Counted from the stretch's first letter, positions 1 through 9,201 are shown. The stretch is DNA of 64,000 bases from Sphingobium sp. B2D3C (GCF_025961835.1 NZ_JAOQOK010000001.1:310001-374000), one strand, 5' to 3'. Notes: generated from the letters alone by a model not told the origin. Made by a program: numbers and translations.

Positions 1-632
1 AGCGCTTCGCGCACCGAGAGGAACTCGCGGCTGGAGACGATCCGCGCCAGATAGGCCGAGAGACCGCCCACCGGCGGCGCGATGGACATGTCATTATCGT
101 TGAGGATGACGACGAGCCGGTTGCCGGCCTCGCGCGCGTTGTTCATCGCCTCATAGGCCATGCCGGCCGACATGGCGCCATCCCCGATGACCGCGATGCC
201 CTTGCCGGGCTGGCCGCTCAGCTTGTTGGCGATGGCAAAGCCGAGCGCTGCGCTGATCGAGGTGGAGCTGTGCGCCGCCCCGAACGGATCATATTCGCTT
301 TCCGTGCGCTTGGTGAAGCCGGACAGGCCTCCGCCCTGCCGCAGCGTGCGGATGCGGTCGCGCCGGTCGGTCAGGATCTTGTGCGGATAGCATTGATGCC
401 CGACATCCCAGACCAGCTTGTCGTCCGGCGTGTTGAACACATAATGGATGGCAGTCGTCAGCTCGACGACACCGAGGCCGGAGCCTAGATGGCCGCCGGT
501 CGTGCCGACGGCGGAAATCGTTTCTGTGCGCAACTCATCGGCCAACTGCCGCAGTTGTTCGGGGGCGAGCTTGCGAAGATCGGCGGGGGTGCGCACCTGA
601 TCGAGCAGGGGCGTCTCGGGCTGGTCCATCAT
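1..632 (-). CDS. dxs: 1-deoxy-D-xylulose-5-phosphate synthase, N-terminal part
   Basis: Condenses pyruvate and glyceraldehyde 3-phosphate in the first step of the non-mevalonate isoprenoid pathway. Only the first 210 or so residues lie in the window; the gene runs off the left edge. Visible family motifs on the minus strand are [25 protein letters not shown] and the thiamine-diphosphate binding segment [18 protein letters not shown] followed by ILNDNDMSI. The start is one of two adjacent ATG codons at 632 and 629; AAGAG lies just upstream. It is downstream of the Fur-family gene on the same strand, 132 bases away, so read-through is possible. In sphingomonads this pathway also supplies carotenoid precursors. 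Confidence 0.93.
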   Translation of the reverse strand, partial: MMDQPETPLLDQVRTPADLRKLAPEQLRQLADELRTETISAVGTTGGHLGSGLGVVELTTAIHYVFNTPDDKLVWDVGHQCYPHKILTDRRDRIRTLRQGGGLSGFTKRTESEYDPFGAAHSSTSISAALGFAIANKLSGQPGKGIAVIGDGAMSAGMAYEAMNNAREAGNRLVVILNDNDMSIAPPVGGLSAYLARIVSSREFLSVREA

Positions 633-764
633 CGGCTCTTATCTAGTGCGTTAACCGGCCATTGTCGAACGGTCATCCAACCTGGGATGATACGCTCATC
701 GCATATCGCGGCAACTGGTCTAAGGGGCAGGGCGCTATGTCGCAGTGCCTGTGAGCGCCTCAGG

Positions 765-1244
765 TCAGGCGCATTTGGCGCAGGTGCCCAGCACTTCGAT
801 AACGGGACGTTCGGTTGCGAACCCATCTTCTCCGGCAATGCGGCGGACTTCGCTGGTCAGCCTGTCATTGTCGATATGCGTGGCCTCGCCGCAGGCCTTG
901 CAGACCAGGAAGATGCAGTCGTGCAGGCAGCCGGGATGGGCGTTGGCGATATAGGCATTGGCGCTTTCCACCCGCTGGGCGAGGTTGGTCGCCACGAACA
1001 GGTCGAGAATGCGATAGATGCTGTTGGGCGCGACGCGCTTCCCCCGCTTCTGCGAGACCTTGTCTGCGATGTCATAGGCAGAGGCCGGCTTTTCCTCGGC
1101 CGCGAGCACATCGAAAATGTCGCTGCGCATGTCCGTCCACTGCTCGCCCTTGGCTTCGAGCGTGGCGCGGGCCGCAGCGGAGAGCTTAATGCCCGTCGGC
1201 TCGGCATGGTTGTGAATATGATGGTCAGCGGTGGCCATGCTCAC
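765..1244 (-). CDS. Fur-family transcriptional regulator, Zur-like
   Basis: A 159-residue metal-sensing repressor of normal Fur-family length. The N-terminus is histidine-rich (DHHIHNH, residues 7-13). A winged-helix region spans about 20-95, with the recognition helix near APNSIYRILDL. The C-terminal dimerisation domain has HDCIFLVCKACG and ends CAKCA. Cys115/Cys118 and Cys155/Cys158 form two CxxC pairs that would hold structural zinc. The segment NAYIANAHPG followed by the HDC motif and VIEVLG resembles Zur (zinc uptake regulator) more than Fur or PerR, but the metal is inferred. No zinc transporter genes are adjacent, so its targets lie elsewhere. Confidence 0.82.
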   Translation of the reverse strand: MSMATADHHIHNHAEPTGIKLSAAARATLEAKGEQWTDMRSDIFDVLAAEEKPASAYDIADKVSQKRGKRVAPNSIYRILDLFVATNLAQRVESANAYIANAHPGCLHDCIFLVCKACGEATHIDNDRLTSEVRRIAGEDGFATERPVIEVLGTCAKCA

Positions 1245-1694
1245 AATCTAAGCTCTGCTGGCCGACGCCACAAGCCTTGGCGAACGCGTGCGGCGCGCGA
1301 CGGAGGCTACGCGGATCGCCGCCCGGAATTTGCATGAAATCCGGCAGCATTGTCGAAAGCGTTTTTGTGAAAATTGACTTCATCCACTTATTGGCCGGCG
1401 ACATCTCCTTGTTTATCGGCGATTTTCGGACTGAAAAGATCTGCAAATCTCTGTTTTTGAAGCATAAATATAAATTCTGAAAATTGTGCCTAATTGGCAA
1501 CACTCCGTTCGATTGCGTTATCGATGATATTATCCGCTTGAGTTTGTCCCGGATCGTCGCCTAGCCTATTAGTTAGCTTACTACGAGAGTGTGCCGACAA
1601 GGGGGTGTCAGCGACCTGACGACCCAGAATCGGGCTCCGAAAAGTGGGCGGGAGTGCAGTCGTCGGGAGGCGGCTGAGAAAAGGGAGAGGAACT
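1245..1694. other. Divergent intergenic region, AT-rich in the middle
   Basis: This 450-base gap separates the divergent Fur-family gene and TonB receptor. Bases 1360-1580 are clearly more AT-rich than the surroundings, as expected for promoters. I see no credible gene in it on either strand. A weak promoter candidate is listed separately; no clear Zur or Fur box was recognised. Confidence 0.6.
1544..1572 (+). promoter_or_regulatory. Candidate promoter of the TonB receptor gene
   Basis: TTGTCC (1544-1549), 17 bases, TATTAG (1567-1572). The spacing is ideal and both hexamers match the sigma-70 consensus at four of six positions. It would give a leader of about 115 bases. It lies in the AT-rich part of the gap. 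Weak evidence only. Confidence 0.3.
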
Positions 1695-4600
1695 ATGTCT
1701 GTAAAAATGGACTCGTTTTGCGTGCGCGCGGCATTGGCGTGCACGACGGCACTGACGGTTCTGTCCATGCCATCGGGCGCGATCGCGCAGCAGACCGATG
1801 GCGCTGACGAGCAATCCATCGTGGTCACCGGCTCGCGCATCGTTCGACGCGACTATGAAGCCAGCAGCCCGATCGTCACAGCGGGGCAGGAACTGCTCCA
1901 GAACAGCTCGACCGCCGCGCTTGAGACCAACCTGAACAAACTTCCCGCGTTTACGCCTGTGCAGACGCCGGCAATTGCCAGCGATATTCAGCCGACGGCA
2001 ACCAGCACGCCGGGTGCGGCAACCGTTTCTCTCCGTAACTTAGGCACCAACCGCAACCTCGTGCTGGTCGATGGCCGTCGTGCCACGCCAGCTAACGCCT
2101 TGGGTGTGGTGGACATCAATACGATTCCAGCAGCGGCTATCGAGCGGGTCGAGATCATCACCGGCGGTGCTTCGGCGACCTATGGTGCCGACGCCGTTGG
2201 CGGTGTCGTCAACTTCATCCTCAAGAAGAACTTCCAGGGTCTTCAGTTCGATACCCAGATGGGCATCTCCCAGCGGGGCGACGGCCGTGAATTCTCGATC
2301 AGCGGGATCATGGGCGCGAACTTCGACGACGGCCGAGGCAACATCACCATTGGCCTGTCCATGAACGATCGCGAGAGCGCCCTGCGCCGCGACCGGCCCT
2401 GGTTCCGCAATGCCTGGAAAGACCCCCGTTTTACTGGCACTGAGTTCTTCCCCGACTTTTCGGGTTATCAGCCGATTGGCGGCAACAACCCCAATCAGGC
2501 ACTGCTCAACAGTTGGTTCGGAACCACCGTCAACACTCAAGGACAAACAGTCCCGAATGTGGCGGCCGGAAGCCGGCTTTATTTCAATGACGACGGCACG
2601 GCCTTCACCGGCTTCTTCCAAAGCCCCACTGGCGGCGCGTCGCGCTTCAAAGGCGATCTGACGGGTCTCAAATGGAAGCGTCAGGGAGATGGCTCGCTCG
2701 GCCAGAACTTCCAGGACGAACTGCTGGTTCTGCCGCTCAACCGCTATAACCTCTACGCACGCGGCAATTACGAAATCAACGACTGGATCGGCGCCTTCGC
2801 CCAAGGCACGTTCACGCGCGTTCAGACTCACACGGTCCAGCAGCCTTCGCCTTCGGTGAACGGATGGTCCGCGCTGATCCCGGTGGACGGACGGGCAATT
2901 CCAACGGAACTGGCGCAGGTGCTGGCTTCTCGCGGGAACCCCACGGCGCCGTGGCAGCTAACCTACTATCTAAACTACGCCAATCGTGAAGCGCGTACCG
3001 ACGTCTTTACCTACAATCTGGTGGCTGGCCTAGAAGGCAAGGTCCCCGGTACGGACTGGACCTGGGAGGCCTATGCGTCCCAAGGTGAATCCGAAACCAA
3101 CGCCCTGATCACGGGCACGGCCTCGCTCGCCCGCTTCCGCGCTGTCATCCAGTCACCGAACTGGGGCGCCGGTTTCAAGTCGCAGGGCAACGCAGCCTTT
3201 GGCGGCTTCGGCGCGGCTTCAGCCACCTGCACGAGCGGCTTCAATCCGTTCGACCCCAATGCGCAGGTTTCGCAGGATTGTATCGACGCGATCCGGGCCG
3301 ATCTCAAGAACCGCGCGGTCATGCAACAGAGCGTGTTTGAAGCGAATGCTCAGGGCGGGCTGTTCAACCTGCCAGCCGGTCAGGTTCGTGCGGCGGTCGG
3401 CGCGAGCCATCGCCAGAATCGCTATGAGTTCCAGAATGACACGCTGACCTCGCAGGGCACGTCCTTCCAGGATCAGGCGATCGGCATCTACCCGAGCGGC
3501 AACTCGCAGGGGCTCATCCGCGTGGACGAGTTCTACGGCGAGTTGCTCGTCCCGGTGCTTTCCGATCTGCCACTGATCCGCAAGCTGGACGTGACCGTGG
3601 GTGCGCGTAACTCGCACTACAACACGACAGGCAATGCCTTCACGTGGAAGGCGATGGCCGATTGGGAAGTCACCGACTTCCTCACGATTCGTGGCGGCTT
3701 CAACAAGGCCGTTCGCGCCCCGAACGTCGCCGAATTGTTCTTGGCACCGCAGCAGACCTTCACGGCTGCCGGTGGCGGCGATGTCTGCCGCCTCAATAAC
3801 GGCCTAGCATGGTCGGCCAATACTGCGAAGAATTCGAATGCAGCGAATGTGCAGGCAGTCTGCCGAATCCTGATGGATCAGACGATTGCGGGCACGGCTA
3901 ACACTTTCTACTCGGACCCGGCTTTCTACAATGCCCAGGGCCCGGCCTTTGCGTTCCCGACCCTCGTTGGCAACCCTTCTGTGCAGCCGGAAAAGGCCAA
4001 GACCTGGACTCTCGGCGCCGTGCTGCGGTCCACTGCGACCAGCGAGTTGCTGCGTCGTCTGCGGCTGACGGTCGATTACTATAACATCAAAGTCGACGAC
4101 GCGATTGGTCCGCTCACCCTCGACACTGCGCAGCGCCAATGCTTCGATCCGGTCTTCAATCCGGCGATCGCCAACAATCCGACAGCCGCTGCGGCGACGG
4201 CAGCCTGCCAGGCTATCGGGCGCGTGGCCGGCGATGGTGCGTTGGGCAATGTGCAGGTCACCTACCTGAACAACGGACGTTTCCGCACCTCGGGCATCGA
4301 CGTCCAACTCGACTGGTCGGTTCCGGTGGGGCCAGGCACGTTCAGCATCAACTCCGTATTCAACTATCTGCTCTCGCTGAAATCGGCGCCGTTGCCGGCA
4401 TCGGCTGGTGCGGCCGGACAATTGGTTGAATATGCAGGCACGCTGGGCCCGGCAGGTAGCGCGGCGATTGCCGAAAACGGCCTCAACCCCGGTTCCTTCC
4501 GCTGGAAGATGCTGAACTCATTCAGCTATGCGGTCGGGCCTGTCACGGTTGGGCTGCAGTGGCAGCACCTGCCTGCCGCCAAGTCGATCACCTACACCTC

Positions 4601-4847
4601 CAACAACGCCACCACCTTTGTGGGCGCACCGGCTTACGATCTGTTCAACCTGAACGGCTCGTTCGCGGTGACACGGGATGCGACGCTGCGTTGGGGTGTG
4701 GACAATCTGTTCGACAAGGCGCCGCCGTTGCTCGAATACAACACGGGCGCAGCGCTCGGAAATGGCGTGGGTGCCAGCCCGTTCAACGCCTACTTCTATG
4801 ATATGAATGGCCGCCGCTTCTACCTCGGCGCGTCGTTCAAATTCTGA
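1695..4847 (+). CDS. TonB-dependent receptor (large, 1050 residues)
   Basis: Outer-membrane active transporter powered by TonB-ExbBD. The chosen ATG at 1695 follows GGGAGAGG (1683-1690) and gives a signal peptide ending near AIAQQ (residues 29-33). A start at 1644 would place 17 extra residues before it. The TonB box region is EQSIVVTGSR (39-48). The plug domain follows, with LRNLGTNRNLVLVDGRR and the GGASATYGADAVGGVVNFILK motif typical of this class. The rest is a beta-barrel ending in the C-terminal aromatic signal FYLGASFKF. The substrate cannot be read from sequence. Next downstream are a PQQ alcohol dehydrogenase and an esterase on the same strand, so an ester or alcohol-bearing substrate is a reasonable inference. 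A strong terminator separates it from the dehydrogenase. Confidence 0.93.
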   Translation: MSVKMDSFCVRAALACTTALTVLSMPSGAIAQQTDGADEQSIVVTGSRIVRRDYEASSPIVTAGQELLQNSSTAALETNLNKLPAFTPVQTPAIASDIQPTATSTPGAATVSLRNLGTNRNLVLVDGRRATPANALGVVDINTIPAAAIERVEIITGGASATYGADAVGGVVNFILKKNFQGLQFDTQMGISQRGDGREFSISGIMGANFDDGRGNITIGLSMNDRESALRRDRPWFRNAWKDPRFTGTEFFPDFSGYQPIGGNNPNQALLNSWFGTTVNTQGQTVPNVAAGSRLYFNDDGTAFTGFFQSPTGGASRFKGDLTGLKWKRQGDGSLGQNFQDELLVLPLNRYNLYARGNYEINDWIGAFAQGTFTRVQTHTVQQPSPSVNGWSALIPVDGRAIPTELAQVLASRGNPTAPWQLTYYLNYANREARTDVFTYNLVAGLEGKVPGTDWTWEAYASQGESETNALITGTASLARFRAVIQSPNWGAGFKSQGNAAFGGFGAASATCTSGFNPFDPNAQVSQDCIDAIRADLKNRAVMQQSVFEANAQGGLFNLPAGQVRAAVGASHRQNRYEFQNDTLTSQGTSFQDQAIGIYPSGNSQGLIRVDEFYGELLVPVLSDLPLIRKLDVTVGARNSHYNTTGNAFTWKAMADWEVTDFLTIRGGFNKAVRAPNVAELFLAPQQTFTAAGGGDVCRLNNGLAWSANTAKNSNAANVQAVCRILMDQTIAGTANTFYSDPAFYNAQGPAFAFPTLVGNPSVQPEKAKTWTLGAVLRSTATSELLRRLRLTVDYYNIKVDDAIGPLTLDTAQRQCFDPVFNPAIANNPTAAAATAACQAIGRVAGDGALGNVQVTYLNNGRFRTSGIDVQLDWSVPVGPGTFSINSVFNYLLSLKSAPLPASAGAAGQLVEYAGTLGPAGSAAIAENGLNPGSFRWKMLNSFSYAVGPVTVGLQWQHLPAAKSITYTSNNATTFVGAPAYDLFNLNGSFAVTRDATLRWGVDNLFDKAPPLLEYNTGAALGNGVGASPFNAYFYDMNGRRFYLGASFKF

Positions 4848-4869
4848 GGATGACGGACTAAAAGGGGGA

Positions 4870-4902
4870 AAGAGGGGACTGCCTGCCGGGCAATCCCCTC
4901 TT
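4870..4902 (+). terminator. Terminator after the TonB receptor gene
   Basis: A perfect 9-base stem, AAGAGGGGA (4870-4878) with TCCCCTCTT (4894-4902), contains a smaller inner TGCC/GGCA stem and is followed by the T-rich stretch ATCTTTGTTT. It lies 22 bases after the stop codon, so the receptor is probably transcribed alone or with partial read-through. Confidence 0.8.
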
Positions 4903-4961
4903 ATCTTTGTTTGAGGAAAAAGCCGGGGCCGGAGCGGGTCGGGCGAAGAGGAGAGTGGATT

Positions 4962-7103
4962 ATGGTGTTGCGGTCGATCGGGCCTGTGCCGATTGCGGTG
5001 CTGACGATGCTTCTGGCGGCGTGCAGCGGCGTTGAGGGGAGCGAAACGTCGCTCGGCCCCGCCGCCATCGATCAGGCGCGGCTTGAGGCGGCTGGCAAGG
5101 ATGACGACAACTGGCTCACCTACGGCCGCACCTATGATGAGCAGCGCTATTCGCGGCTCACCCAGATCAATGACGGCAATATCGGCGAGCTGAGTCTCGC
5201 CTGGGCGCTGGAACTCGATACCGCGCGCGGGCAGGAGGGCACGCCCATCGTGGTCGATGGCGTGATGTACACGTCCACCGCCTGGTCCAAGGTCGTCGCC
5301 ATCGATGCCGCGACCGGCAAGCAGCTCTGGCAGTTCGACCCGGAGAATGAAGGCTCCAAGGCCGCGCACGCCTGTTGCGACGTCGTCAATCGCGGCGTCG
5401 CCGTGTGGAAGGGCCGCGTCTTCGTCGGCACCATCGACGGCCGGCTGATCGCCATCGACGCCAAGACCGGCCAGAAGGTCTGGGAGACCATCACGGTCGA
5501 CCAGAAGAAGCCCTACACCATCACCATGGCCCCGCGCGTGGTGCGCGACAAGGTGATCATCGGCAATAGCGGCGCGGAACTGGGCGTGCGCGGCTATGTC
5601 TCCGCCTACGATACAAACACCGGCAAGCTCGTCTGGCGCTTCTATACGGTGCCCGGCAATCCGAAGGACGGCCCCGATGGTGCCGCGTCCGACGCGATCC
5701 TCGAAAAGCTGGCCCGGCCGACCTGGTATGGCGAGAATTACTGGAAGCTCGGCGGCGGCGGCACCGTGTGGGACAGCGTGGTCTACGATCAGGAGCTGAA
5801 CCAGCTTCTCATCGGCGTCGGCAATGGCTCGCCCTGGAACCACAAATGGCGCAGCGCAGGGAAGGGTGACAATCTCTTCCTCTCCTCCATTCTCGCGCTC
5901 GACCCGGATACCGGCGCCTATAAGTGGCACTATCAGATCAATCCCGGCGAGACCTGGGATTACACGGCCACCCAGCAGATCATGCTCGCGGACCTGAAGA
6001 TCGACGGGCGTGACCGCAAGGTGCTGATGCAGGCACCGAAGAACGCGTTTTTCTATGTGATCGACCGGACGAACGGCAAGCTGATCTCCGCCAAGCCTTA
6101 TGCCCGGCAGAACTGGGCCGAAGGCATCGACCTCAAGACGGGGCGGCCGATCGAGAAGCCCGGCGTGCGCTATGATAATGGGCCGGCGCTGGTCATCCCC
6201 TCGGGCATCGGCGCCCATGCCTGGATGCCGATGAGCTATTCGCCCAAGACCGGCCTCGTTTACATTCCGGCGATGGAGCATCCGCTGGTCTATGGCGATG
6301 CCGATCCGTTCGTGATCCATGAGGGGCGCTGGAATACCGCTGTGTCCTTCCTCGATCCGCCGGCGATGCCTGGTCTGCCCGATACCGTGGAAGGGCGCCG
6401 CAAGGCTCTCGAATCCATGGTGAAGGGTAAGCTGGTCGCTTATGATCCGGTGACGCAGAAGCCGCGCTGGGAAGTCGAGCGCGACTGGCCGTGGAACGGC
6501 GGCACGCTGGCGACTGCCGGCAACCTCGTCTTCCAGGGTACGCCGCATGGCGACTTTGAGGCGTTCAGCGCGGACAATGGCAAGAAGCTGTGGTCCTTCC
6601 AGACCCATCGCGGCGTGCTGGCCGGGCCGATCACCTATCGCGTCAATGGCGAGCAATATATTGCCGTCATGGCCGGCTATGGCGGCTCGATGGGTATGGC
6701 AAGCGGCACGCCGTTCATGAAGAACAAGATGCCCAACGGCCTCGTGCTGGCGTTCAAGATCAAGGGCAGCGGCAAGCTGCCGCCCTACACGCCGATCCCG
6801 CAGCCCGAGCCGACGCCGAGCAACGAGACCTTCACGGCGGCGCAGATCGCGACCGGCCAGAAGGGTTTCTTCCAGTTCTGCCAGATCTGCCATGGCGGTC
6901 CGGTCAACCCCAACCTGCGGCGCTCACCGCTGATTGCCGACAAGGATCTGTGGCAGCAGGTCGTGATCGGCGGCGCGCTGGCGCAGAATGGCATGGCGAG
7001 CTTCGCGGCCTATCTCAAGCCCGAGGAAGCCGAGGCCATCCGGGCCTATCTCAACCAGCAGGCAAAGGCGCTGCTTGCCGAAGAGAAAGCCAAGGCACGC
7101 TGA
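4962..7103 (+). CDS. PQQ-dependent alcohol dehydrogenase with cytochrome c domain
   Basis: Periplasmic quinohaemoprotein that oxidises alcohols and passes electrons from PQQ to its own haem c. ATG 4962 follows GAAGAGGAGAG and yields 713 residues. The start MVLRSIGPVPIAVLTMLLAAC ends in a lipobox (LAAC), so it may be a lipoprotein. The beta-propeller domain carries adjacent cysteines Cys138-Cys139 (ACCDVVNRG), which form the ring disulfide over PQQ in this family. The catalytic Asp is probably Asp333 in ETWDYTATQ. The residue two positions on is Thr335, not Asp, which fits a calcium rather than a lanthanide enzyme. The C-terminal cytochrome domain has CQICH (640-644), with a likely axial Met in NGMASF. 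No PQQ synthesis genes are in view. Confidence 0.92.
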   Translation: MVLRSIGPVPIAVLTMLLAACSGVEGSETSLGPAAIDQARLEAAGKDDDNWLTYGRTYDEQRYSRLTQINDGNIGELSLAWALELDTARGQEGTPIVVDGVMYTSTAWSKVVAIDAATGKQLWQFDPENEGSKAAHACCDVVNRGVAVWKGRVFVGTIDGRLIAIDAKTGQKVWETITVDQKKPYTITMAPRVVRDKVIIGNSGAELGVRGYVSAYDTNTGKLVWRFYTVPGNPKDGPDGAASDAILEKLARPTWYGENYWKLGGGGTVWDSVVYDQELNQLLIGVGNGSPWNHKWRSAGKGDNLFLSSILALDPDTGAYKWHYQINPGETWDYTATQQIMLADLKIDGRDRKVLMQAPKNAFFYVIDRTNGKLISAKPYARQNWAEGIDLKTGRPIEKPGVRYDNGPALVIPSGIGAHAWMPMSYSPKTGLVYIPAMEHPLVYGDADPFVIHEGRWNTAVSFLDPPAMPGLPDTVEGRRKALESMVKGKLVAYDPVTQKPRWEVERDWPWNGGTLATAGNLVFQGTPHGDFEAFSADNGKKLWSFQTHRGVLAGPITYRVNGEQYIAVMAGYGGSMGMASGTPFMKNKMPNGLVLAFKIKGSGKLPPYTPIPQPEPTPSNETFTAAQIATGQKGFFQFCQICHGGPVNPNLRRSPLIADKDLWQQVVIGGALAQNGMASFAAYLKPEEAEAIRAYLNQQAKALLAEEKAKAR

Positions 7104-7108
7104 TCAGA

Positions 7109-7144
7109 CCGACCGCGCAACCGCATAATGCGTTGCGCGGTCGG
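7109..7144 (+). terminator. Inverted repeat after the PQQ dehydrogenase
   Basis: Perfect 13-base arms, CCGACCGCGCAAC (7109-7121) and GTTGCGCGGTCGG (7132-7144), with a 10-base loop, 5 bases after the stop codon. There is no T-run, so it may work as an mRNA-stabilising hairpin or a factor-assisted stop. Confidence 0.55.
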
Positions 7145-7181
7145 CGGCGGTCGTGCAACTCCTGCTAACGCTATGGTCTAA

Positions 7182-7205
7182 CGATCCGCCCGCAAGGGCG
7201 GATCG
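7182..7205 (+). repeat. 5' leader hairpin upstream of the esterase
   Basis: CGATCCGCCC, GCAA loop, GGGCGGATCG: a perfect 10-base stem with a stable GNRA-type tetraloop. It ends 8 bases before the ribosome binding site (7213-7219) of the esterase gene. It may protect the mRNA or be the end of a transcription unit. Confidence 0.5.
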
Positions 7206-7223
7206 CGCGTTGAGGAGAGAGTG

Positions 7224-8234
7224 ATGCCGCCCAAATCCCTGTTTGCCCGCTGCCTGATGGCGGCGTCCCTGATGATTCTCCCACTGACGGCCAGCCGGGC
7301 CGAGGTGAAGGTGGAGCACATCAAGGTCCACTCGCAGGCGGTGGAAGGCAATCTGGAAGGAAACAGCGCCGACCGCGACGTGATCGTCTTCCTCCCGGAG
7401 GATTATGCGACGAGCACCAAGCGCTATCCGGTCGTCTATTTCCTGCACGGCTTCATGGGATCGGCCGAGGGCTATGACAAATATATCGGCTTTGCCGACG
7501 CGCTGAACACCGCCGAGGCCAAGAACCGCCAGGCGATTCTGGTCGTGCCGGATTCCAACTCCCGCCATGGCGGCTCGATGTATTCCAGCTCACCGACCAC
7601 GGGCAATTTCGAGCGCTTCATTGCGCAGGATCTCGTTGCCTATGTCGACAAGCACTATCGCACGCTCGCCAAGCAAGAGTCGCGCGGCCTGAGCGGCCAC
7701 TCGATGGGCGGCTATGGGACGCTACGGATCGCCATGAAATATCCCGGCGTGTTTTCGAGCATCTACGCGATGAGCGCCTGCTGCCTCTCCGCCCGGCCGG
7801 TGGATGCAGAGCGCAGCCAGCGCCTCGAAGCGATGAGCATGGATGAAGCACTCAAAGGCGACTTTGGCGTGCGGGCCGATTTCGCGGCAGCATCGGCCTG
7901 GTCGCCCGCGCCGGATAAGGCGCCCTTCTATCTCGACCTTGGCACGCAAAAGGGCGTCGTCCAGCCTCAGATCATCGCGCAATGGGCGGCCAATGCGCCG
8001 CTCGCCATGGCCCCGCAATATCTGCCGGCGCTCAAGAGCCTCAAGGCCATCGCGATTGACGTGGGGGACAAGGACACGCTGATCAAGGATAATGGCGATA
8101 TGGCCAGGCTGCTCGACCGGATGGGCGTTGCGCATAGCTATACAGTCTATGAGGGCGACCATGGCAATCGCGTGCGCGAGCGCTTCCGGGCCTTCGTCCT
8201 GCCCTTCTTTGCCGAGCATCTCGCCAAGGATTGA
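7224..8234 (+). CDS. Secreted esterase, esterase D / S-formylglutathione hydrolase fold
   Basis: Alpha/beta-hydrolase of 336 residues with an N-terminal signal peptide (MPPKSLFARCLMAASLMILP, cleavage near ASRA, 23-26), so it acts in the periplasm or outside. The nucleophile is Ser160 in GLSGHSMGGYG. The oxyanion segment is VVYFLHGFMGS (about 71-80). The likely acid and base are in DVGDKDTLIKDN and YEGDHGNRVRERF. It belongs to the family of FrmB and antigen-85-like esterases, but the signal peptide argues against cytosolic formaldehyde detoxification. ATG 7224 is preferred over the overlapping GTG at 7221; GGAGAGA lies 4 bases upstream. Its position after the alcohol dehydrogenase suggests it releases an alcohol from an ester, which is inference. 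Confidence 0.85.
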   Translation: MPPKSLFARCLMAASLMILPLTASRAEVKVEHIKVHSQAVEGNLEGNSADRDVIVFLPEDYATSTKRYPVVYFLHGFMGSAEGYDKYIGFADALNTAEAKNRQAILVVPDSNSRHGGSMYSSSPTTGNFERFIAQDLVAYVDKHYRTLAKQESRGLSGHSMGGYGTLRIAMKYPGVFSSIYAMSACCLSARPVDAERSQRLEAMSMDEALKGDFGVRADFAAASAWSPAPDKAPFYLDLGTQKGVVQPQIIAQWAANAPLAMAPQYLPALKSLKAIAIDVGDKDTLIKDNGDMARLLDRMGVAHSYTVYEGDHGNRVRERFRAFVLPFFAEHLAKD

Positions 8235-8384
8235 TCTCGGGAGGGGCTAGCGCGGTACCGCTCTGGCCACATGACGCCCTGCCCGGTTCGAGACCGGCAG
8301 GGTGCGATGTGCGTTGGATGGTCGCGCCTGTCCTTTAGCCGACATTTTTTCTCCCTAACTGTGTGACAGGCGCGCAATCGACAG

Positions 8385-8427
8385 CGCAGAGATCGACAAA
8401 ATCGATCTTTGCGTTGAGATTAATCAA
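8385..8427 (+). promoter_or_regulatory. Two adjacent dyads upstream of ahpC (OxyR-like and FNR-like)
   Basis: The first dyad has 12-base arms with one mismatch around CAAAA (8385-8413). Its core reads ATCG-N7-CGAT, the layout of an OxyR half-operator. Directly after it lies TTGAGATTAATCAA (8414-8427), one base from the FNR/CRP-type TTGAT-N4-ATCAA. A possible promoter, TTGCCT-N16-TATGTG (8430-8457), would put the second dyad near -43. Peroxide control of ahpC by OxyR is well known; assignment here is by pattern only. Confidence 0.5.
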
Positions 8428-8487
8428 TTTTGCCTGAACAACAATGATGCCTATGTGGAAGGCGTCAATTCACCAAGAGGAGCAGAC

Positions 8488-9051
8488 ATGAGTCTCGTAA
8501 ACACCCCGATCAAGCCGTTTTCCGCCACGGCCTTCAAGGAAGGCAAGTTCGTCGACGTGACTGAGGCGGACGTGAAGGGCAAGTGGGCCGTCTTCTTCTT
8601 CTACCCGGCTGACTTCACCTTCGTTTGCCCGACCGAACTTGAGGATCTGGCAGACATCTACCCGACGCTCCAGGGCATGGGCGTGGAAGTCTATTCGGTC
8701 TCCACCGACACGCACTTCTGCCACAAGGCCTGGCACGACACGTCGCCGGCCATCGGCAAGATCAGCTACTACATGCTGGGCGACCAGAACCACAGCATCT
8801 CGAACAATTTCGAGATCCTGCGCGAAGGCGTCGGCCTTGCTGACCGTGGCACCTTCGTCGTAGACCCCGAAGGCACGATCCAGCTGGTCGAGATCACGCC
8901 GGAAGGCGTCGGCCGCAACGCTGCCGAACTGCTCCGCAAGATCAAGGCGCTGCAATATTGGGCGAGCCACCCTGGCGAAGTCTGCCCCGCCAAGTGGGAA
9001 GAAGGCGAGAAGACCCTCGCACCTTCGCTCGACCTCGTCGGCAAGATCTAA
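8488..9051 (+). CDS. ahpC: Alkyl hydroperoxide reductase, peroxiredoxin subunit C
   Basis: Typical two-cysteine peroxiredoxin of 187 residues that reduces H2O2, organic peroxides and peroxynitrite in the cytoplasm. The peroxidatic Cys47 is in FTFVCPTE and the resolving Cys166 in EVCPAKW, matching the E. coli enzyme closely in length and spacing. ATG 8488 follows AAGAGGAG (8475-8482); an upstream in-frame start at 8455 would add 11 residues with no homology. It is re-reduced by AhpF, encoded 168 bases downstream on the same strand. A palindromic repeat lies between the two genes, and the upstream dyads suggest peroxide-responsive control. Confidence 0.96.
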   Translation: MSLVNTPIKPFSATAFKEGKFVDVTEADVKGKWAVFFFYPADFTFVCPTELEDLADIYPTLQGMGVEVYSVSTDTHFCHKAWHDTSPAIGKISYYMLGDQNHSISNNFEILREGVGLADRGTFVVDPEGTIQLVEITPEGVGRNAAELLRKIKALQYWASHPGEVCPAKWEEGEKTLAPSLDLVGKI

Positions 9052-9090
9052 GACTGCTTCGCGACGGGGTCGCGTGGCGATCCCGTCGTT

Positions 9091-9201
9091 CTCTCCCCTC
9101 TTCATGTGAGGAGGGGCAGAGGGTGGTGCGGCGACGCTGCGACCTTTCGCTTTTGCGCGGTGCTGCGCATCGCCACCACCCCACCCTGCTGAAAGCAGGA
9201 G
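9091..9201. repeat. Palindromic intergenic repeat, copy 1 (between ahpC and ahpF)
   Basis: Begins CTCCCCTC...GAGGGGC, continues GGGTGGTG...GCGACGC, and closes GCGCATCGCCACCACCCC and CCTGCTGAAAGCAGG. The outer and inner segments are partly inverted copies of each other. The same order of blocks occurs at 17128-17250 and, as a left half, at 45144-45211. This copy may act as an intra-operon hairpin that makes ahpC mRNA more abundant than ahpF mRNA. Confidence 0.6.

Noticed and set aside
4518..6893. Very long open frame on the minus strand across the TonB receptor and PQQ dehydrogenase
   Set aside because: It is antisense to two genes with clear family motifs; Arg/Leu/His-rich composition with no motif is typical of the opposite frame of GC-rich genes.
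8240..8315. tRNA-like stretch with GGTTCGAGACC between the esterase and ahpC genes
   Set aside because: A T-arm-like hairpin is present, but there is no proper acceptor stem, D-arm or anticodon arm in register, so it is not called a tRNA.
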